Counted from the first letter of the stretch, positions 33,336-42,307 are shown. The stretch is DNA of 42,307 nucleotides from UBA4416 sp046594225 (GCA_046594225.1 JBKJPW010000220.1:1-42307); one strand, 5' to 3'. Made by a program: numbers and translations. The notes: generated by a model not told the origin, from the letters alone.

Positions 33336-34035
33336 AGAAAAACTACACATATTATTAGCGGAGGACGATCTTAATTTAGGAGTGCTATTGGTTGATTATC
33401 TTGAAACGGAAGGCTTTAGTGTAAAATTATGTAAGGATGGAGAATTGGCGTTAAAGACATTTCAGAATACTACATTTGATTTGTGTCTGTTAGATGTGAT
33501 GATGCCAAAGTTGGATGGTTTTTCGTTGGCGAAAGCTGTTAGGTTAAAAGATAAAAAAATTCCCATTATTTTTATAACTGCCAAATCATTAAAGGAAGAT
33601 AAATTAAAAGGATATGATTTAGGAGCAGATGATTACATAATTAAACCATTTGATGAAGAAGAACTCCTTTGGAAAATAAAAGCTGTGATTCGCCGTATCC
33701 CTGAAAATAGTGTTATTGTAAAAACAGAAATTATCTCAATAGGTAAATATATTTTCGATTTTCATAATCAATCTTTAACAATTAATGGTCAAGCCAAACG
33801 CATTACCGAAAAGGAAAGCGACATACTGCGCTATTTATCTTCTCGCCGTAATCATATGATTAAACGTGAAGAGATGCTAAAAGAATTGTGGGGTGAGAAC
33901 GATTATTTTTTAGGACGAAGTCTGGATGTGTTTATTACCAAGATGCGCAAGTACTTGAAAGAAGATCCAGAAATAAGCATAGAGAACGTATTTGGCGTTG
34001 GGTTTATTTTTAATGTTCCAGTTAAAATTATGTAA
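33328..34035 (+). CDS. OmpR-family response regulator
   Basis: 235 aa. The receiver domain has the acidic pair D13-D14 (AEDDLNLG), phosphoacceptor D56 (LLDVMMP), T84 (ITAKS) and K106 (IIKPF). A winged-helix DNA-binding domain follows at ~135-235 (ITEKESDILRYL, REEMLKELWG, LDVFITKMRKYLKED, VFGVGFIF). The start ATG lies within the last codons of the kinase gene (8-base overlap), which ensures coupled expression. It probably binds tandem 11-bp-spaced half sites such as those at 32019-32038. A terminator follows directly. Confidence 0.94.
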   Translation: MSKEKLHILLAEDDLNLGVLLVDYLETEGFSVKLCKDGELALKTFQNTTFDLCLLDVMMPKLDGFSLAKAVRLKDKKIPIIFITAKSLKEDKLKGYDLGADDYIIKPFDEEELLWKIKAVIRRIPENSVIVKTEIISIGKYIFDFHNQSLTINGQAKRITEKESDILRYLSSRRNHMIKREEMLKELWGENDYFLGRSLDVFITKMRKYLKEDPEISIENVFGVGFIFNVPVKIM

Positions 34036-34039
34036 AATA

Positions 34040-34072
34040 AAAAAGCAATCCGCTAGCTGCGGATGGCTTTTT
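34040..34072 (+). terminator. Rho-independent terminator of the two-component operon
   Basis: AAAAAGCAATCCGC (34040-34053) pairs with GCGGATGGCTTTTT (34059-34072), with a single mismatch, around a 5-base TAGCT loop. The right arm ends in TTTTT. It begins 4 bases after the stop codon at 34035. Confidence 0.85.
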
Positions 34073-34206
34073 AAATTTCCATATCCTATTATTCTATTAT
34101 AAAACAGGTTGTGTCTTTTCCTTTTGTTGTTTGTATCTCAAATACATTCCTGCTTAGCAAATTAAAATAGTTCAGTAATAGTGTGTTTAGTTCATTCATT
34201 AAAAAA

Positions 34207-34234
34207 AAGAGCTCATCTAATTTGATGAGCTCTT
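34207..34234 (-). terminator. Rho-independent terminator of the LamG-protein gene
   Basis: AAGAGCTCATC (34207-34217) and GATGAGCTCTT (34224-34234) pair perfectly around TAATTT. On the minus strand the hairpin is followed by a run of eight T residues (the A-run at 34201-34208). It lies 23 bases beyond the stop codon of the gene at 34257. The 130 bases between this and the previous terminator hold nothing I can name. Confidence 0.85.
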
Positions 34235-34256
34235 AACAAAATATGTACTCAGTTTA

Positions 34257-36602
34257 TTAGTTTTTAATAAAACGAATGGCACGAATTTCTTTTTCTGTTT
34301 TCACATGCATAATGTATATACCAGAAGATAATTTTTCTACTGAAAATGTTTTAGTGCTTTCTGTTTGCACCAAATCACCTAAGGTGTTAAAAATGTATGC
34401 TGCTTGAATATCTTCGTCAGTTTGTAACGTAATAGTGTTAGAACTTGGATTTGGAAATAAAGTCATAGTATTATTAATAGTTGTTAGTTGATTAATTCCT
34501 GTACATACAGACACACTTTGAGTTAGGACTGCCATATTACTGCAACCATTGCCATCTATTCCAGTAACAGTATAGGCTGTTGTTGCTGTTGGAGAAATGG
34601 AAATAGAAGCAGTTGTAGCAGATGTATTCCAGGTGTAATTTGTTGCACCAGCGGCAGTTAAATTGGTAGTTTCACCAATACAAATTAATGTATTGTCTGT
34701 TACAGCAGTTACTACAGGTAAAGCATTTACAGTTACACTTGATGTTACAGAAGTAGATGATAAGCAACCATCAGTACTTGTTCCTGAAACTGTATATGAA
34801 GTATTTGCAGTAGGTGTTTTTACAGCGCTACCGCCTTGTATAGTATATGTATTAGCGCCGCTTGGAGTTATTGTAAAAGATTGTCCAGAGCAAATGGTTC
34901 CACTGTTAACAGCAATGGTTGGATTTGGAGCAATGTTAATGCTTACTAAATTTGACATCTCAAAACTACAGATAGGTGAAGTACAATCTACAATGCCAGT
35001 AACCCAATCAGTGTTAGGATCCATCCCCGACATTGTGCCAATTGCTCCTGTTACTAAATCAGATACAGTACTTCCAGCGTTTTCCGAAAATTTAAAATAA
35101 GTTTTTAATCCACTTTCATTTCCAACTAAGCAGTTATTCATATTACCTGCAATTTCAGATGTAGTTCTCGCAGTATTCCATATTCTTACTTCATCCATTT
35201 TTCCATTAAAATATTCTAAGGCTCCAATGGTAGGATCTTCTCCTATTGTAATTTTATTTGTGCAACTTGGTATTGAAGTAAATGGTGCAGTGCTTGTAGC
35301 AACAGCAGTACCATTTACATATAGGTTTGTAACACCATTACTAAAAGTTCCGGCAACATGGTTCCATGCATTAAGTGTTAATACATTTGCAGCACTTAAT
35401 TGATGAAGTGTATTACTAGCTCCTTCTACCACTAATCTTAAACCTTTTCCATTATTTGTAGCATTATAGGTGTCTAAAATAAATTCGCCACTTTGGGAAG
35501 CATTGTTAAAATAATTTGAAACTATTCTTTTAACAATAGTCGCTCTCGGAAAAATCCAGGCTTCTATCGTTAATGAATTTGTTGCTAATGATGTTATATT
35601 TGTTGTAATAACATCATTACTTCCATCAAAATCTAAAGCATACAAACTTGTTCCAGGAGTTTCTGCATAAACATTAAATGTTGTATTTGCTGTTAATGAA
35701 CCTGAATTAAATGCTAAAGTACTACCTGTTCCAATTGTTGGTCCTGCAACTATAGCGTTTGTTGCATCATCTCGTAAAAAATATTTTACTCCATTTATAG
35801 AAGCCCCAGTTGTAATAGTAGCGCTGTTACCCGAACAAATTGTATTTTGCGCTACACTTACCGTTTCGTTATTAATTGCCTGAAGTACAGTAACACTTGA
35901 AGTTGTTGTGGATACATTACCTTGATTATCTGTTGCCGTTAGAGTAACGGTATTTACTCCGATATTTGAACAATTAAACGTTTTTGGGTTTACGCTTAGA
36001 GTTGGTGAGCCACAAGTAGAGTTTGATCCATTGTTAACATTTGATGGTAGAACGGTAGCTTGGCCACTACCGTTTAATTGAACCGTATAGTTTTGAGCAA
36101 TTGCTGCTACAGAAGAGCTTATACAAGCACTTACATAATTTATATCATCAATATGTAAGCGTCTTCCATTGTTACTGGGTAATCTGATTGCTATGTACTG
36201 AAAATTACCAGTATAGCTAGATAAATCTACTGTGTAACTTGTCATAGTTGCATTTGTAACATTAAAATTGAATATATTAACATAAGATGCTGGGCTACCT
36301 GGAGCAGATACTACACCAATGTACATAGCAGGCGGCCCAAAGGCTGAGTTCATGCGTGCTTTAAATGTGAGAATGCCTTTTGCATTATCTGTTTTAGGCA
36401 AAATAAGCATTGGCGTCCAATTATTGTCTTCTGTTGCCCAAATATCAGTACCACTTAATGACCAACCATTGAGATTAGTCCAACAAGTTGGTAGTACAGT
36501 GGAATTAAAATTTTCAGATACGGTTGGTGTTGCAACCGTGCATTGTGCATTTATTTTAGTTGAAAATAATGCTATTAAAATAATTAGTAAATGTTTTCTC
36601 AT
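34257..36602 (-). CDS. T9SS-exported LamG-domain surface protein
   Basis: 781 aa from ATG 36602. An upstream in-frame ATG at 36647 would add 15 residues before the signal peptide (MRKHLLIILIALFSTKINAQ), and the -7 box lies between the two, so I reject it. Residues ~20-175 resemble a cleaved-adhesin / choice-of-anchor domain (ENFNSTVLPTCW, IDDINYVSAC). Ig-like modules follow at ~175-315. A LamG / concanavalin-like domain lies at ~321-535 (LDFDGSNDVI, LTIEAWIFPR, WNHVAGTF, GKMDEVRIWN). Two Ig-like repeats follow. The type A sorting domain covers ~709-781 (MTLFPNPSSNTITL, KLSSGIYIMHVKT), so it should be secreted through T9SS and retained at or released from the surface. LamG suggests glycan binding; no catalytic residues are seen. 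Confidence 0.88.
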   Translation of the reverse strand: MRKHLLIILIALFSTKINAQCTVATPTVSENFNSTVLPTCWTNLNGWSLSGTDIWATEDNNWTPMLILPKTDNAKGILTFKARMNSAFGPPAMYIGVVSAPGSPASYVNIFNFNVTNATMTSYTVDLSSYTGNFQYIAIRLPSNNGRRLHIDDINYVSACISSSVAAIAQNYTVQLNGSGQATVLPSNVNNGSNSTCGSPTLSVNPKTFNCSNIGVNTVTLTATDNQGNVSTTTSSVTVLQAINNETVSVAQNTICSGNSATITTGASINGVKYFLRDDATNAIVAGPTIGTGSTLAFNSGSLTANTTFNVYAETPGTSLYALDFDGSNDVITTNITSLATNSLTIEAWIFPRATIVKRIVSNYFNNASQSGEFILDTYNATNNGKGLRLVVEGASNTLHQLSAANVLTLNAWNHVAGTFSNGVTNLYVNGTAVATSTAPFTSIPSCTNKITIGEDPTIGALEYFNGKMDEVRIWNTARTTSEIAGNMNNCLVGNESGLKTYFKFSENAGSTVSDLVTGAIGTMSGMDPNTDWVTGIVDCTSPICSFEMSNLVSINIAPNPTIAVNSGTICSGQSFTITPSGANTYTIQGGSAVKTPTANTSYTVSGTSTDGCLSSTSVTSSVTVNALPVVTAVTDNTLICIGETTNLTAAGATNYTWNTSATTASISISPTATTAYTVTGIDGNGCSNMAVLTQSVSVCTGINQLTTINNTMTLFPNPSSNTITLQTDEDIQAAYIFNTLGDLVQTESTKTFSVEKLSSGIYIMHVKTEKEIRAIRFIKN

Positions 36603-36623
36603 AGTTATTTGTTTTATATCAAA

Positions 36624-36631
36624 CAAACATA
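36624..36631 (-). promoter_or_regulatory. -7 box (TATGTTTG) for the LamG-protein gene
   Basis: A full TAnnTTTG match on the minus strand, ending 21 bases before the ATG at 36602 and downstream of the alternative ATG at 36647. It therefore supports the shorter start. The gene can thus be transcribed separately from the LytTR regulator upstream. Confidence 0.5.
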
Positions 36632-36697
36632 TGGCTAAAATCATCAAAAATTAATGATTTTTCAGCAACAGCCAATTGAGTTTAGGAATGGAAAAAA

Positions 36698-37441
36698 TTA
36701 GGAAAGAATTAACTCTTCAAACTCGGCTTTTTTATATTTTGAGAGTTTGGTAATTAATCCGTTAGATAGTTGAATTGTCAGCTCGGATTTAGAGTAATTT
36801 TTTAAAAATACTTTATTAATAATCCACGATTTATGTACTCGTATAAATTGAGGCAATGTTTCAAGCATTGTTTCAAAATGCTTCAAATTTTTACTGACAG
36901 TAAATTTTCTATCAGTCGTATGAATGATGCAATACGACTCCTGCGCTTCAATAGCTATAATGGTATCAATGGCAATTATGTACTGCTGGTTTTTATCACT
37001 GATAGCAATATTGGTTAACTTTTTACTTTCTAAAGATTCACTTAAAACATTCAATCTTTGCGCTTGAGTTTCTACACTTTTAGCTGACAGAACTCTGGCT
37101 ACTGACTGTTTTAATCTGTCAATATCAACAGGCTTTAATAAATAATCAATGGCCGCAATTTCAAACGCTTTTATAGCGTATTGATCATACGCGGTAACAA
37201 AAATAATTTCAAAATTAATCTTGTCAAAAAACTTTACAATCTCATAACCAGCATAGTTAGGCATTTCAATATCCAAAAAAACTAAATCAGGTTGTTCATG
37301 TTTAATTAATTCTACTGCCTGAGGTAAGTTTTCGCATTTATGAAGCAATTCCACCTCAGGGCAAAATTTAAGCAATAAATTTTCCAGCACATCTCTTGCA
37401 CTTTCTTCATCATCAATTAGTATGGCTCTTATTTTACTCAC
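36698..37441 (-). CDS. LytTR-family response regulator
   Basis: 247 aa with a GTG start. The receiver domain carries D10-D11, phosphoacceptor D57 (FLDIEMP), T83 (VTAYDQYAI) and K103 (LLKPVD). A LytTR DNA-binding domain follows at ~145-245 (IIAIEAQESYCIIHT, FIRVHKSWIINK), the beta fold that reads AT-rich direct repeats. The cognate kinase is almost certainly the gene immediately upstream (37517-40531), which ends 75 bases away. The T9SS LamG gene 95 bases downstream is a natural candidate target but has its own promoter. Confidence 0.93.
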   Translation of the reverse strand: MSKIRAILIDDEESARDVLENLLLKFCPEVELLHKCENLPQAVELIKHEQPDLVFLDIEMPNYAGYEIVKFFDKINFEIIFVTAYDQYAIKAFEIAAIDYLLKPVDIDRLKQSVARVLSAKSVETQAQRLNVLSESLESKKLTNIAISDKNQQYIIAIDTIIAIEAQESYCIIHTTDRKFTVSKNLKHFETMLETLPQFIRVHKSWIINKVFLKNYSKSELTIQLSNGLITKLSKYKKAEFEELILS

Positions 37442-37446
37442 TATTA

Positions 37447-37454
37447 CAAACTTA
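37447..37454 (-). promoter_or_regulatory. Possible -7 box (TAAGTTTG) for the LytTR regulator gene
   Basis: A full TAnnTTTG match on the minus strand, only 5 bases before the GTG at 37441. The RNA would be leaderless or would start inside the gene. The 75-base gap after the kinase may otherwise just be part of a two-gene transcript. Confidence 0.3.
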
Positions 37455-37516
37455 AGACTCTTATTTATATTGCCACTATTTTATTTAGCAACTGCTATAT
37501 TTTGTTTAGTAATGGA

Positions 37517-40500
37517 TTAGAATTTATGCTTTATTGGAATAGTTAAAGTAACTTTTGTCCCACTTGGTTGCGATTCAGAATACAGATCTTCGTAATAATA
37601 ACCATATTGCCCTTTAAACACATTACTCAATATTTCAAAACGATTATGAATAGCTTTTCCCGAAAAGGATTCATGTTCCGATTTTTGCCTGAGTTTAATA
37701 GCTTTTGATCTTTCTCTGCCAACTCCGTTATCTTCAATAATACATTTCAAAACGTCTTCTATGACTATAAATTTAATTGTAATTCGTTTGGCGCCTTCTT
37801 TATGCAGTAATCCATGAATAAGGGAGTTCTCAATAAAAGGTTGTATTAATAAAGGTGGAAGCATAATGTCATCAATGTTTTGATATTCTAAGCTGTAATT
37901 GAAATCTTTTTTAAATCGTAATTTTTCCAGCGATAAATAAATTTCTAATAGTTTAATTTCTTGTTCAAAATCAATAAAGTCTTTCTCAGAATAACTCAAG
38001 GTTCTACGTACTAAATTTGAAAAGGTTGTGATATAAGAATACGATTTTTCAACATCTCCTTTTAGCACTAAATCCTGAATTGAATTAAGCGAATTAAAAA
38101 TAAAATGAGGATTCATTTGAGATTGAATGGCAGTTAGTTTAGAAGAGTTTAATTCATTTAATTGTTCCGATTTTTTTCTTTGAATATTTAATTGGTAGCG
38201 ATAGATTATCCATACAAACAAAACAAAACTAAAAATACATAAGCTAATGAACCACCACTGCGCATAATATGGGTAGGCGATTGAAAAAGAATAAGAAATC
38301 ATAGGACTAAAAACACCTTGGCTTTCCATTCTTGCAATAAATGTATAGTTGCCAGGAGCTAGTGCGTTGTATGCAATCAAGTTTGATTGAAAATCATTGA
38401 TATTCCAATGTTTGTCATAGCCATCTAGTTTATAGTAATAATGTATGAGTTCATGATTAAGAAGTGTTGGAGTAGAAAGTTCTATTTGTAATTTTCTTTC
38501 ATCATTGCTAAAATCCCCAGCTATAGTTGAATTTACACTTCTTTCATTAACTGTAATTTGATTGATTCTTATTTCTGGTTTTATTTTTTGTTTTCGTAAA
38601 TAGTTGAGATTAATTTTTTGTACACCCCCAGAATGACTCACCCATAATTGGTTTTGATGAATTGTAAAATCGATGACTCTATTGTTAGAAAAACCAAACA
38701 ATGAGTGAATAGATTTTAAAAATTGGCCATGCATGTCAAACTGAAATAACCGATTTGTAGTTTTTAATAAAATAGTATTATTATAGAGGATGAATTTATC
38801 TATTTGAAATTTTTTATGATCAACATGTAAAGAAATGCTATCAGTAATTTTGTCGTCTTTGATAATGAAAATTCCTTTTTTCTTTATAGAAATATAAGTT
38901 TTATTGTCATGATAGTAAATTGCATTTGGAAATATAGGTTTATTATGGTGTATGATAAGAGTACTTTTTTCGAGCGAATCGATTACATACAAGCCATTGG
39001 CAGTTGTAGCATATAGTAATTTTGAAAGAGGATTGTATGCTAAGGCATAAACTCTGACCTGTAAATCAGGTAGGATTTTCGTTTTGAAATTTGAGTAACC
39101 TTCCCTGTTGCATTTTATGATGCCTGCATTTGTTCCCAGATAAAATTTATTGTTCCCAATAAAAATAACATCTTTTAAAGAGCCTATATTATATTGAGAT
39201 ACCTGTTGGGTTAACTTATTATAAAAACTGATAGAGCCATCGTCATATACTAACAAGTCTGATTTTTTATCACTTCTGATAGTATTGATTGGACGTTTCC
39301 CATCTTTATTGAGTTCCTTGTACTTGTTGTTTTGATAATTTAATACTTTACCTTTTGATGAACCAAGAATTAAACCTAATTGTTCATCAGAAATAATAGA
39401 GGTAATAGGGTCTTCTTTAAAAGGATTTATTACATCTGGAACATTCAAATCAGGAATAACAATAACGCCATGATCAAAAGTGCTTAGTAAATAATTACCT
39501 TCCTCGTCTTTATAAATGTTTGAAATAAAATAATCGTGGTATTGCAGTATTCCATTCGTCGGACTTATTTCCTTATTAAAAAATACAATGCCTTGTAAGG
39601 TACTTCCTACCCAAAGTTCATTGCCAGTTTTATACAATTTAACAGATGGACTGCGATTGAACAACTCATTTTTTTGAATCTTGATTAGATTAAAATTATC
39701 TTCATCAAACAGATAACATTCTTTATTTTTTTTATCCAATGCATAAGCCTTCTTATTTAGTCTGAAAAAATCAAGAACAACATCAGTCTTATTTTTTAAA
39801 TCATCAGAACTGTTTAGGTTTTGTCTGGAAAATTTCCCCTTTGAATAGATAACGAGCGAATCGCTACCCATTAAATAAAACAAGAGTTGATTATTTTTTG
39901 TAATAAAAGAGTAACTAATGTATTTTTTATGAGGATCGAACTGGTTAATAGAAACTCCTTGTTTATTGATAACGCGAATTTTCGTCGCTCCAATAATTAA
40001 GTTGTCATCGTTGCCAATAGCAAGTAATATATCAGGCCGACCTTCTTCACTGCTTAATTCATAATACAAACTACATTTTTTATCATTGATTTGAAAAATT
40101 TGATTATTTAAATTATGACAAAATATGGTACCTGCCTTGTTTTTTACAAAACCAAAAACAGAGCTGCTTTTGTTTTCCTCGCATTCTATTTTTTCGTATT
40201 TATAATAATTATATACATACAGCCCTTCGTTTGTAGCAAACCAATAATTTAGATTATTATCCTGAATAACATCATAAATTTGCACACCTTTAAATTGCTC
40301 TTGCCCTAGTATAAAGTAGGCTGGTTGTTGTGCAGGTATAATGCGGCATAATAATATAAGGCACAAAGCCAATCTATTTTTTAAATTAAATAGATGTTGT
40401 TTAAGGATTGAATATAATTGCTTAGCTATAATAGTAATATTTTTTGCCTCTAATATACAAAGATGATTTTTAGGAGCATAATTGCAACATGATATATTAA

Positions 40501-40531
40501 ATTTTAAGCAGGGGGTGGCTTCACTATTCAT
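37517..40531 (-). CDS. Propeller / Y_Y_Y / LytS-type sensor histidine kinase
   Basis: 1004 aa. A hydrophobic signal or anchor lies at ~54-70 (RLALCLILLCRIIPAQ). Residues ~75-640 are degenerate two-component-regulator propeller repeats (DNNLNYWFATNEGLYVYN, KAGTIFCH). A Y_Y_Y domain lies at ~665-760 (YYYKLDGYDKHW, APGNYTFIARM), a membrane helix at ~761-783, then a His_kinase domain with H809 in NPHFIFNSLNSIQ, and an ATPase domain with N902 (FIENSLIHG) and DNGVG. The sensor is periplasmic and the kinase cytoplasmic, and it partners the LytTR regulator downstream. The 53 residues before the hydrophobic segment are unusual, with five cysteines and no secretion-like features, but no other ATG, GTG or TTG occurs in frame between them. 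The start is therefore uncertain. Confidence 0.88.
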   Translation of the reverse strand: MNSEATPCLKFNISCCNYAPKNHLCILEAKNITIIAKQLYSILKQHLFNLKNRLALCLILLCRIIPAQQPAYFILGQEQFKGVQIYDVIQDNNLNYWFATNEGLYVYNYYKYEKIECEENKSSSVFGFVKNKAGTIFCHNLNNQIFQINDKKCSLYYELSSEEGRPDILLAIGNDDNLIIGATKIRVINKQGVSINQFDPHKKYISYSFITKNNQLLFYLMGSDSLVIYSKGKFSRQNLNSSDDLKNKTDVVLDFFRLNKKAYALDKKNKECYLFDEDNFNLIKIQKNELFNRSPSVKLYKTGNELWVGSTLQGIVFFNKEISPTNGILQYHDYFISNIYKDEEGNYLLSTFDHGVIVIPDLNVPDVINPFKEDPITSIISDEQLGLILGSSKGKVLNYQNNKYKELNKDGKRPINTIRSDKKSDLLVYDDGSISFYNKLTQQVSQYNIGSLKDVIFIGNNKFYLGTNAGIIKCNREGYSNFKTKILPDLQVRVYALAYNPLSKLLYATTANGLYVIDSLEKSTLIIHHNKPIFPNAIYYHDNKTYISIKKKGIFIIKDDKITDSISLHVDHKKFQIDKFILYNNTILLKTTNRLFQFDMHGQFLKSIHSLFGFSNNRVIDFTIHQNQLWVSHSGGVQKINLNYLRKQKIKPEIRINQITVNERSVNSTIAGDFSNDERKLQIELSTPTLLNHELIHYYYKLDGYDKHWNINDFQSNLIAYNALAPGNYTFIARMESQGVFSPMISYSFSIAYPYYAQWWFISLCIFSFVLFVWIIYRYQLNIQRKKSEQLNELNSSKLTAIQSQMNPHFIFNSLNSIQDLVLKGDVEKSYSYITTFSNLVRRTLSYSEKDFIDFEQEIKLLEIYLSLEKLRFKKDFNYSLEYQNIDDIMLPPLLIQPFIENSLIHGLLHKEGAKRITIKFIVIEDVLKCIIEDNGVGRERSKAIKLRQKSEHESFSGKAIHNRFEILSNVFKGQYGYYYEDLYSESQPSGTKVTLTIPIKHKF

Positions 40532-40590
40532 TTACCAAGAGACAATAGCCTATTTTTGCAACAGTTCGTAGCATTTTATAAAACACAAAA

Positions 40591-40613
40591 AAGGCGAGAA
40601 TTTTTCTCGCCTT
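40591..40613 (-). terminator. Rho-independent terminator of the partial TPR membrane-protein gene
   Basis: AAGGCGAGAA (40591-40600) pairs with TTCTCGCCTT (40604-40613) around TTT. On the minus strand it is followed by a T-tract (A-run at 40587-40592). It lies 21 bases past the stop codon at 40635 and separates that gene from the propeller kinase downstream. Confidence 0.85.
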
Positions 40614-40634
40614 AAATATTTTAAATAGTTTGTT

Positions 40635-42307
40635 TTACTTTTTAACTGCTACCGGTTGGGCTGGTGTTGGCACCGTTACCGTTACAATGGTTGCTAAACC
40701 AGATTTTGCTTGCGCGTGATCAGGCTTTAATTTCAAGCATTGTTCCCAATATACCTTAGCTTTATCGTATTGTTTATTTTGATAATAAGCTCCACCTAAA
40801 TTATAAAAACCTTCAGGGTTTAATTTATCTAGGATAATCGTTTTACGTAATTCGTAAATAGCGCTATCCAATTGTCCGCGTTGCGCTTTTTGATAACCTC
40901 TATTTAATAAATCGTTATAAAAAACAATGTAATAATTTTTTAAGTAAGGATTGTTTGGATACAATGCTTCTGCTTGTTTCCAATAGAATAAAGCATCTCT
41001 ATCTCTATGTAATTTGTAGCTACCTAAACCTAAATTCAAATAACCGTTTACATAACGTGGATGCAACTCAATAGCATGTTTTAAATATTTAATCCCTTTT
41101 TCTAAAGATTCTGTACGCTTAGCCACAAAGTTCTTCGTATCAGATAAGTCAATATAACGCGCTCCAGCATTCCCCAACACTAACACAGAGTTTGGAACAG
41201 TTTCTACATCTTTTAAGAATAAAGTAATATCATTTTTCCAATCCCAGTTACGCTCCCAAGTTTTGCAACCATAAAGGAAAGTCATGGTTCCTAAAAATAA
41301 AAAGAACACAGCGCGTTTAGCCATCAAAGTACCTGGAATTTTATCCACTCCTTTTAAGATTAACCAAGCAAATGCAATAACGAAACCAATAGTAGAGTGG
41401 AACAATAAACGTTCGCCCATCGTAGCTCCAATGTCCATTAAAATATTACCAATCATTAATAAGAAGGCGAAGTACACCGCAATAGCAAAACCTAAAGTAT
41501 GTTTCTTTAAAACTAATTTTACACCAGCTATTAATAAACCTATATGCAGTACTAATGATACTAATGTATCCCAACTAGCAAAGGTGCGAAATTGGATGGT
41601 ATTGAATGAATAATCGGAAGATAATGGATGTGGGAACCAGCAAAGGTTAAAATATTTTAATAATACATATACTTTGGTAGCCCATTGTTCTTGCTGAGAG
41701 GCTAATAAATAAGGGTTATTTAAAATTTCCGTATCAGGCACACCTGGTTTTAATTTCACAGCTACCAAACGCATTCCTAAATAAAACAACATGATAAAGA
41801 AATGCCATCCCATTAAAGAGCCGTAATCTTTCTTTTTTGATCCAAAAATAAATACACCAAAAACTAAATATACAAATGGGAAAATCCAATATGATAAATT
41901 AGCTTTTGCGCCAGGCAGGGCTTTAATATCATGATTTTGTTTGATTAAAAGCATAATTAAAGCGCTTACTATAAACAGCGTTAAAACAATAAATGCGTTT
42001 TTATATTCCTCATAATGTTTTGAAAATAGTTTCCAGCCACCAACAAATGAACCAACACTTGCCATAAAATAAACTAGTGCTTTACCTGACTCATCAAGTT
42101 TGTATGCCGAATATGTTTTTGTAAGAAGGAATAATCCAGCACCTAAACATACATAACCTATTAATGCCAAAAGAAATTTATTGATATTGAATTCTAAACC
42201 TCCATATATATAAATAGCAATAGGAATTAAAATAATTAATACAACGGCATATTCTTTCGATAACAAGGCTAATAAAAAGCTAAAGGCTGCCCAAAACAAT
42301 GTTTTTG
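40635..42307 (-). CDS. Multi-span membrane protein with C-terminal TPRs, 5' end beyond the window
   Basis: The visible part is 557 residues and open to the window edge. The TTG at 42299 is read as an internal Leu, with K and T codons before it, so the start is outside. About eight to nine hydrophobic helices fill the first ~340 residues, beginning with LLSKEYAVVLIILIPIAIY. The SKEY motif after a helix is typical of the large GT-C-like / TMTC-type TPR membrane proteins. The final ~210 residues hold TPRs (YVNGYLNLGLGSYKLHRD, PEGFYNLGGAYYQNKQYDKA) and end in a Pro/Val/Ala-rich tail. If it is a GT-C enzyme it would transfer sugars from lipid carriers at the periplasmic face. The catalytic loop would be in the missing part, so I do not claim activity. 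Confidence 0.8.
   Translation of the reverse strand, partial: KTLFWAAFSFLLALLSKEYAVVLIILIPIAIYIYGGLEFNINKFLLALIGYVCLGAGLFLLTKTYSAYKLDESGKALVYFMASVGSFVGGWKLFSKHYEEYKNAFIVLTLFIVSALIMLLIKQNHDIKALPGAKANLSYWIFPFVYLVFGVFIFGSKKKDYGSLMGWHFFIMLFYLGMRLVAVKLKPGVPDTEILNNPYLLASQQEQWATKVYVLLKYFNLCWFPHPLSSDYSFNTIQFRTFASWDTLVSLVLHIGLLIAGVKLVLKKHTLGFAIAVYFAFLLMIGNILMDIGATMGERLLFHSTIGFVIAFAWLILKGVDKIPGTLMAKRAVFFLFLGTMTFLYGCKTWERNWDWKNDITLFLKDVETVPNSVLVLGNAGARYIDLSDTKNFVAKRTESLEKGIKYLKHAIELHPRYVNGYLNLGLGSYKLHRDRDALFYWKQAEALYPNNPYLKNYYIVFYNDLLNRGYQKAQRGQLDSAIYELRKTIILDKLNPEGFYNLGGAYYQNKQYDKAKVYWEQCLKLKPDHAQAKSGLATIVTVTVPTPAQPVAVKK

Noticed and set aside
34663..35100. Plus-strand 145-aa open frame opposite the LamG gene
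   Set aside because: It mirrors Ig-like repeats of the minus-strand gene and has a biased Val/Pro/Thr composition with no upstream promoter.
36603..36647. Upstream start for the LamG protein at 36647
   Set aside because: It adds 15 residues before the signal peptide, and the -7 box lies between the two ATGs.
42297..42299. TTG as the start of the last gene
   Set aside because: The frame stays open to the window edge with sense codons, so the gene is simply truncated by the window.

Overview
The window looks like a low-GC chromosome segment from a member of the Bacteroidota. The evidence is: two giant secreted proteins built from SprB-type repeats and ending in gliding-motility/CHU_C C-terminal domains; a third secreted protein with a type A T9SS sorting domain; several TAnnTTTG-type -7 boxes just upstream of genes; almost no Shine-Dalgarno sequences; and TPR/SpoIIE and propeller/Y_Y_Y/histidine-kinase signalling proteins of the kind common in this phylum. 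I see no tRNA, rRNA, CRISPR array or insertion sequence, and no gene-free stretch above about 250 bases.

Layout. Bases 1-300 hold the 3' end of a gene, possibly dnaG. Bases 416-2395 encode a periplasmic-TPR/cytoplasmic SpoIIE phosphatase. Bases 2544-21881 hold two tandem copies of a two-gene cassette, each a small secreted protein (131 or 136 aa) followed by a giant adhesin (2653 or 3421 aa) and a strong terminator. The adhesins are collinear repeat for repeat. They carry different N-terminal head domains, and the second has two extra copies of a five-unit block. Then come housekeeping genes: purN, a carboxypeptidase-regulatory-like secreted protein on the minus strand, dnaX, a patatin-like phospholipase with a small four-helix membrane protein, and radA. 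A second TPR-SpoIIE phosphatase (28176-30314) is a paralogue of the first.

Bases 30359-31870 hold an unrecognised minus-strand operon of one membrane-anchored protein and two probable lipoproteins. It is divergent from an OmpR-type two-component system (32082-34035). The shared intergenic region holds an RNA-stem candidate, a palindrome and an 11-bp-period direct repeat that looks like a response-regulator operator. The last third is all on the minus strand: a T9SS-sorted LamG protein, a LytTR response regulator with its propeller/Y_Y_Y/LytS-type kinase, and the 3' part of a multi-span membrane protein with C-terminal TPRs that runs off the window.

The theme outside the housekeeping genes is cell surface and sensing: large T9SS-exported adhesins, small exported partners, and four signal-transduction modules. 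The T9SS machinery itself (Por/Gld/Spr membrane components) is not in this window. The most notable features are the duplicated small-protein/adhesin cassette, covarying extra cysteines in its repeats, a short dispersed-repeat-like insert in the coding sequence of the first phosphatase, and the structured intergenic region at 31871-32081.
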